Source: Polytrichum commune
Taxonomy: Eukaryota; Streptophyta; Polytrichopsida; Polytrichales; Polytrichaceae
Assembly: GCA_950295325.1 (NCBI GenBank)
Contig: OX485805.1
Location: forward strand, 43,176,758-43,240,757
Reading direction: 5' to 3'
DNA length: 64,000 nucleotides
Shown: positions 57,201-64,000 of the stretch, in pieces
How the letters are laid out: each line of letters opens with the position of its first letter
Position numbering within the stretch: the first letter of the stretch is position 1
Notes under the pieces: model-generated
Seen by the model: only the letters and a program-made list of their open reading frames with translations
Told to the model about the DNA's origin: nothing
Databases searched by the model: none
Program-made: the position numbers and the translations under genes

Positions 57201-60200
57201 CTCGCATCCATACATGCGTAGTATTTTCAGTTTCGTCAAGTTCCCAAAGCTTTCCGGGATCCTTTTCAATACGCGACATCTCCCAAAATTGAGCTCCTCC
57301 AGGGCTACGAGGTTGCTTACTCCAACAGGGAACTCCTCCAAAGCCTCGCATTCATACATGGACAACCTTTTCAGTTTTGTCAAGTTCCCAAAGCTTTCCG
57401 GGATCCTTTTCAATGCTCGACATGTCGCAAAACTTAGCTCCTCCAACGCTATCAGGTTGCTTACTCCAACAGGGAACTCCTCCAAAGCCTCACATTCATA
57501 CATGTTCAATATTCTGAGTTTCGTCAGGTTGCCAAAGCCTTTTGGTATTGTTTTTAAACATGGACATTTGGAAAAGTATAATTTTTCCAAGGCTGTCAGG
57601 TTGGCTAGCTGAATAGAGGTGCCATCGAGGTCTTCGCAATTGTAGAAGCATAACTCTTCTAAGGTGATGAGTTTATCAACTCCAATGAGGAATTCATCCA
57701 ATTGTTCGCAATTTGAGAATGATAATTCCTGGATCTGCATCATATTCAAGTATTCACAAGAAATTGATCCCAACAAATTGCAATTGGACATCCCAAGGTA
57801 TCGCAACTTTTGGAGATTTTCTAGGGTATCAATGAAAAACTTCCCTATGAGTTGGTTTGTCAACATTGTAGAGTCAATACGTTTGGGTGAGAATTGGATG
57901 TCCAACCATTTAAGATTGGGTGATTTCTTCACAATAGCAGAAAGCAAGTTAACATTTTCACAAAATCGGACTTGGAGTAGACAAAGCTTTTCCATCGATT
58001 TTATGTCCACATCTCCTTCATACATTGAGTTATTTTCCAAATTTGTAATTGATAAGCCTTGGACAAGTTCTATGCCCTACATACACAACAAAACACATGA
58101 GTTGATTTGTTTTCATCTCGAATACAATGGATTTAGAGCTATTGGCATATTATATAACTTGTGCAATTTACTAGAACTTGTCAAGAAGTTAATAAGGAAT
58201 ATCAACTTGTACAAAACCCAAACTATATACCTTTTCTTTACAACGATTGACAAATGTAGGGTAACTTATATTAAAAATTCGAGTCCCCGTAGAATCTTTT
58301 TCTGTAATCAAACGACCCATCTCACGCAATTGATCATGAATGTAAAAACCTTCGCAGTCGTTCACCTTCAACAATGATTTTTCTTGAAGTCTTTTCAAGA
58401 CATTTTTGGCAACCTCGATATCACCATCCAACATTCGAAGATATGATTCTTTTGTTGGATAAACATCATCAAGATATGTATCTTTACAAAAGAAGCATGC
58501 TATGTCTAGAAACATGTTTCTTTCTAGATCATTTAGCTCATCAAAGCTTATCCTCAATGTCTTCCAAATCTTCTCATCTGAACCTCCATCATGTCTTGCC
58601 CTCAACACCCTATACAATGTTCGCTCCCATATTCTCAATCGTGTTTCCCCTTGCATGCATTTGCCCATCACCTCCAAACTCAAAGGAAGCCCACAACATG
58701 CATCCACAATCTTTTCAACCACATGTTTTAAATGAGGTGAACATGATTGGTTGATCCCAAAAGCACACATTAAAAATAGCTCCATAGCTTGGTTCCCATC
58801 GAGGGTTTGCATGTCTACTTTACCACCCATGGGTACATGTTGTTCCAAGGAGTTCCAATCACGAGAACTTGCAATCAACCTACTGCCATTGACATTTTTG
58901 AATAGACCATCATCCAATAGTTGTTGTAGTTGATTTTGTTTGCTCACATTGTCCACCACAATGAGAATTGTTTTTGTTTTTTGAATATTTTTCAATATCT
59001 CTTGTGTCTTTATCAATGTTTTGGCTTGGGGACGTGAGTCTTGCATGCCTTTGGAGTTGTGTTGTACTTGCAATGTACAAGTTTCATCCTTCAAGTCGTA
59101 CACAAAACATGTTGCATCAAATCCCTTGGAGATGTGGTCACTCAAAGCCTTAGCCAACGTCGACTTGCCACTTCCGCCCATGCCAACAAGTCCTAGACAA
59201 TCAACACTTTGAAGTTGCCTTTCCAATTGGAAAACTTTGTCTTGGACTCCAATTAATTTGGAAAATCCTTTCATGTTGTCATCATTGTTGACCTACAAAA
59301 TTTCCAACTTCTCAAATTTAGTGAGTGTTATTAACATGATAGAGTTGGTGAGGTCTCTTCAATTATCCCAAATAAAATTGAAATCTAAATAACTTCCATT
59401 TATAAACTCAACCACACGCTTACCTTCATGAAAAATGGATTTGATGATGATCCATTAGAGACCTTTTGGGCGCTTGGAAATAAGGTTGGACGATTAACAT
59501 GTTTAAAATTGAATACAAACCATAAGTATCGGATCCAAGAGATCAAAACAAAGCATAAGTATGATAAAAAAACTTTCCATAAGGAGCCACGTGTATCATT
59601 TGTAGCTCCTCCAATTGTAACCACACCCTTGAGGATTGTAAGTCTTTTCAAACTTGTAAGTTTGTTGTGAATACCAAGAAATGTTGGTCTTTCCAAAGGG
59701 TCCGACGACCAACAATCATGCACCATTGATCTTAATCCTTCCGAATAGGATTTTGGCACCTTTGGTCTACTAGAATCTTCTAATATGTACTTTCGATATT
59801 CACGAAATGAACCAACAGGACATTTCTTTGCCGAAAGAACATCAGAACACAACATGCCAAAACTAAACACATCAGCTTTCAAAGCATCCACCTCTGATAA
59901 TTCATTCGCCATCATCTCTGGCGCCATGTATCCACAAGTTCCTATGTTTCGACCTGTGGGCACCTCCCCATAATCCTTCACTTCAACCTTTGAAATACCA
60001 AAATCAAGAAGTTTCACTTGTATGCACCCGAGATTAATCAACGTCGAATCATTTGGTAGACTCACAACAACATTACCAGGCTTTAGGTCACGATGTGCCA
60101 CCTTCATATCATGAAGGTAGCACATTCCATTTGCAATTTGTAACATAATGTCCACTGCATTTGTCTCTTCAAGAGGACCTTCTTCATTTAGATATTCTGA

Positions 60201-61052
60201 TAAGGTTTTCTTTCCACATTCCATAACAAGTTCAAATTGGTTTTCCACCTCAAGAAAACCACAACAATAAAACTTGATGATGTTTGGATGATTCAACCCT
60301 CCCAAAATACTTGCTTCTTTCCAAAGATGATTTATGTCCTTGGGATCACAAATGTCAAACACCTTTGTTGCAGACTCCAAACCCAACCAATTAGTCAAGA
60401 ACACACACATGTTGTTTGACCTTCCCAAAACCCTAGGTGGATTTCTTGTATATTTGGGGCGAGGATAATTGTAAGGAAAATAAATGTTGTCCAATCCACC
60501 ACCTTCAACATGTTGTAGACTCCTTAGATATTCCTTAAGGTATTGCGCAAGTTTGCAATCATCGCAATCCATGGTTGTGCATGAATCCAAACGCTTAGAA
60601 AACCTCCCACATATTGAAGTTTGATCCTCTTTAACTGCATCGATGGATGTTGGGTAGAATGTCATATCATTCCTGATTGCAAGAATTTTCGATTCTTGAG
60701 CCGGATGGTAAAGGCAAGATATGTCACAAATTGTATGGAAACCATTTTCAAAGTCCAAAAGGAGCTCTCTGAAGCCCTCTTTGTTGGTCAATTGTGTCAC
60801 TACAACACGACACCAATCTTCTCTGCAACAATCTTCAATTAGCACTTTTGCTCTGTATACAATTTGATAGAGATCTTCTTCTGCTTTGCAGAACACCTCG
60901 TTATGACCACTTGTGATGCTTTGCAATGCTTGCACACCATTTTGAAAGTTGAAGAACAAATTCTCGCATTGTCTTCTATTCAATACTTCATCCAACAATG
61001 ATATTGGGGGAAATTTCACACTCCCCATTGCTAGCCGCATAACATTTGCCAT
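54250..61052 (-). CDS. Protein kinase-NB-ARC-LRR (PNL-type) immune receptor gene
   Basis: Three exons (61,052-59,424; 59,292-58,231; 58,076-54,903) with phase-0 GT-AG introns encode about 1,954 residues. Residues 1-130 resemble the DUF1221-type helical region found with some plant kinases. The kinase spans about 205-470 with AHRDLKPGN, LLDFGISK and GYMAPEMM. The NB-ARC has P-loop GMGGSGKSTLAKAL, kinase-2 ILIVVDNV, GLPLSLEVMG and an MHD-like IHDQLREMGR. The remainder is LRR. It presumably senses pathogen effectors in the cytosol. The kinase and NB-ARC parts are uninterrupted. Near the 3' end a one-base insertion (C-run at 54,977-54,980) causes the stop at 54,903. LRR-like sequence continues to about 54,250, so the last repeats are lost or the allele is truncated. 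Confidence 0.85.
54260..57540 (-). repeat. 144-bp LRR-coding tandem repeat, about 22 units
   Basis: Each 144-bp unit encodes two LRRs: NLTKLKMLYMSECEALEEFP and NLVALEELHFGTCRALKRIP, each followed by a short linker. Units are nearly identical, which implies recent unequal exchange or conversion. Variation concentrates at a few positions such as TCRALK versus RCRALK and YMSEC versus RMFEC. The opposite strand is also open for almost 1 kb of codons because of the repeat. Confidence 0.9.
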
Positions 61053-61059
61053 TTTTAGA

Positions 61060-64000
61060 CATATAATAAATGTTCACAATCTTGATTATGTTGTTGGAGG
61101 TATTGTATGCTTGAAGTATATATTGTAATGGATCAACCCCTATAGAACTCGAACCTATAAAAACCACAACAATCATCAAATGTTGATGCAAAAATTGAAT
61201 TAGAAAAACAAATTCTCATAAATTTTTAGTATAAAATGTTTCTTATACAACTCAGAATATGAGTAATGACAATTCTATCTTTAATATAATGGACATCAAC
61301 ATATGCATCCCCGAACAATCCTCTGACCACAAAAGAGTTCATATTCAAAGTATGGTGTGCACTTCCTTATCCTCTTTGGCATAAGCAAACATGTAATTGA
61401 TATTCAATTATGATAAGTTACAATTTGAGATGAAGGTCGTCAACTAGATTTAAACGAAACCTTTTAAAGTTGATATCAACTATGTATTTCATGTGGTTTA
61501 TATAGTGATAACTTCTTGATTAACAAAACAACAACTTTGCTTTAGCCAATGCTAATGCTACAAACATTAAGCCATGAAAATAATATAGGAAAGTGATCCA
61601 ACATTGAATTAGCACACGCGAACAATAGAATGATGTTTGAACATATCGTAAAGAGTATTTTGATTATTTTCATAATATGTAGGAACATCTACCTATAGAT
61701 TGAAATGAATAACACACAAAAGATGTGATAATTTCTAATTTTGAAATATGTACGTTAACAATAGGATGGGAAAGCCTTGCTAACATGTGAAAAGATAAGG
61801 GCCTTCAAGAATTTAGAGTTTGATCCCAAGTTTAAAATATTGTGAGTGACAAGAAATTCCAACAAACCTATTAAATGTAGCCCCAAATTAAATATTTGAA
61901 CCATATTCTATATTTCCATAACAAATTCTAATATCTTACCATATACAAAAAGGATTATGAAATTCATTAGAAACCATGTGTCACAAAGGTCACCCATTTA
62001 GTTCACTATTTTGACCTTCTTAACACATGCTTTCCTGACACTCAGAACTCGCATGGAATTAAATTTTACCCCTAAAGGCCAAAGTAAAACTGTCCAATCC
62101 AATTCAATAGCCTATTGAAGAAATTATGTACATCTTAATGTAGATATGATCATACCAATGACATCTTTGTAATGTCAGGATTGTATAGCTGACCATATGT
62201 CCAAAATCAAAATATTATAATGTAAGTGTTCTCACTAGAACGGTCAACGGTGACTTTTTAGAGAAATTTGCCTCAGGCTTTAGGGCTTAAGGCCGTAAGT
62301 CTTCTATGATGTTACCACAAGATATTACATGAATTTTCTTATCAACTAAGTTGCAATTGAGTCTAGACAAGAATCATGGATAGAAGTCGACATTGACTGC
62401 AATATGTTACTTCCAAGTTTGTTGATGATAACAATTCTAGAAGTGGACAATACAAGTGCAATTGAAGTGCATTGCCTCCTTCTGATTCATGAAATTGATT
62501 TGAAAGTGAGAACCCGAATTCATATGTTTTAGTCTTTAAGAATGCAATGAGCGTAGTCAACAAACCAATATCTTAAAAGTCAAAAGATATAAATCCTCGA
62601 AGCGTTGCCAACAATATTGGCAACATGCCATGACATTATTCAAGTAGCATACTAGATTCCCCAACTCTTAGAGGGAGATAACATACCTATGCATCAACGT
62701 AACCTCCTTATAATGGGGTCACCCTCTCAATGCACATCCAAAATTTCAGTAGACATCTTGAATCGATTTGAAAGAATCCGCATCATGTTTCATAATGTTG
62801 TAATTGAGTGAACAGTAACCATGGTGCTCTTTGCTCTCTGCATTCACAATATGAGTCACAATTTGAGAGACATATGCAACACAATCCAACACATGTGCAT
62901 GATGTCTACTTAAAGTGGTTGAGCATGTAGCTACATACTATTTCCATCATGCAAAAAGCAAGTCCCAAGCCTCTAGACCAACTTGGCTTGATGGATTAGC
63001 AATTTAGACCTACTCACTACCTCAAAAGGGATTCACTTCCTAAATGACACAATTCTTCTCACATGACCATGTCATTAAATTGGAGGACTAAACTTCCTAG
63101 CATTCATAACCCTAGTTGAGTTAGGTCATGTACCAATTACACTAAATAGCTGAAGTAATGTCGTCAAAAAATTAAAGTTAAAATAATTAGCGTGGCCATT
63201 ATTATTCTCTAGTTGGGTGAAAATAATGTGGGTGAAGACATTGTCTTGCTGAAGTTGGTCTTCCTTGAGACTTCCAACCAACACCTTATGTGATTAAAAA
63301 CATGACCCCCTGCAATATCCTAGAAAAACAATTAATGTGCCTCACACTAATTTTAATGTAGAAAATGGGCATGGATTAAGAATGAACACAACCTCGTTGC
63401 TTCTTCAAATGTGAATTGGTGTGAGCTCAAGGCAATTCCTACAAGCCACAATAATAGAATTATTTATCATAGCAAATGAGTCAATTTCCTTTAACCAACT
63501 GAAGTACATTATCATTTACAAAATTTTGAACTACCGTATTGTAATGTGTCGAGACATGGATCACCTCAAGTCGGGTAAACATCACATCATCATTCATCCG
63601 CAACTTATTCAATTTTGTCAAACATGATTCCCAAAAGCAATTGTAAGCTCATGCTGACATCGCAACCCAAAATTTTGGTTCACATATGACTATGACGGCT
63701 TGTAATGCAAACGCACTCTACTTAAGAAGTGTTTTATATTGGATTACAGTTTACTTTATAAAGGATTCTTAGAACCCAACAAATTGAAGTTCTTCAGTGT
63801 AGTATGCCAGGCTTCAACTGAATTGGGCATGTCTCCTCAGTACCAAAAAAATGGCATGGCAAGAAAAATCTAGATATTTTTTTATTACAATAGAGGGAAA
63901 TAGTTCATGTTTAACCTGGGGCCACTTCACACACAAGACTCAAGGCATGTGACCATTGCACTTCAAGCAAATCTCACTGCTGGAAGAGCTGGAGCCGGTC
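61060..64000. other. Upstream region of the immune receptor gene, no gene recognised
   Basis: AT-rich and without a conserved frame. At about 63,598-63,645, 'attcaattttgtcaaacatgattcccaaaagc' resembles the minus-strand LRR unit of the neighbouring gene, so a worn fragment of a related receptor may extend beyond the window. Confidence 0.4.

Noticed and set aside
54622-57612. Plus-strand open frame of nearly 1,000 codons across the LRR region
   Set aside because: It is antisense to the 144-bp LRR-coding repeat, whose minus-strand frame matches LRR consensus and continues from an NB-ARC domain. The plus frame is a by-product of a repeat whose length is divisible by three.

Overview
The window looks like land-plant nuclear DNA, most likely from a moss. 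The genes have GT-AG introns, TTTAGGG-type telomere-like tracts occur, and the right end carries a protein kinase-NB-ARC-LRR resistance gene, an architecture known mainly from mosses (the PNL class). Most of the window is mobile or repeat-derived. I see no rRNA, tRNA or CRISPR. || Layout. 1-2.5 kb: gene-poor, with one copy of a dispersed repeat. 2,530-19,812: a full-length 17.3-kb DNA transposon (element A), with about 28-bp terminal inverted repeats starting AACACTATATTCGTTA and a CAAT target duplication. It carries a decayed leftward transposase-like gene (DUF7869-like, 3.2-6.3 kb) and, divergently, a large rightward multi-exon gene (13.0-18.5 kb) plus a small downstream gene. 20,630-22,246: a non-autonomous hAT-like insertion with a perfect 8-bp target duplication, filled with C-rich low-complexity DNA. 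About 23.1-33.1 kb (copy B) and about 34.5-44,562 (copy C): two strongly diverged relatives of element A's large gene in the same orientation. Copy C still ends in the same inverted repeat. 46,794-47,155: a Tourist/PIF-Harbinger-type MITE. 54.2-61.1 kb, minus strand: the kinase-NB-ARC-LRR gene with an LRR region built of near-identical 144-bp units. || The unusual system. The three large genes share an exon plan and reading frame that run through phase-0 introns. The order is: N-terminal domain, ParB/sulfiredoxin-like domain with a GQH[ST] motif, a conserved central domain, a disordered acidic segment with SUMO-interaction-like motifs, and a C-terminal HAD domain of the NIF/SCP phosphatase type whose DxDG motif is DxNG in all three. 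Each copy is peppered with its own 20-24-bp palindrome: A = TTTACGGACGC plus its reverse complement; B = CCCACGGGTGT half-sites; C = GTTTGGGTCGA half-sites. The palindromes sit at the same places in all three genes (5' intron array, first, second and third coding introns, and inside the third coding exon), yet their sequences are completely different. The half-sites still align as 11-mers sharing GG at positions 6-7 and G at 10. This suggests a dimeric self-recognition factor and its sites that have turned over together, comparable in logic to the VANC anti-silencing proteins of Arabidopsis VANDAL transposons. || Copy B's spliced N-terminus reads M-ARTKQTTRKVSGG, a near copy of the histone H3 tail around K4 and K9. 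A mobile-element chromatin-interference system is the best reading. Its function is inference.
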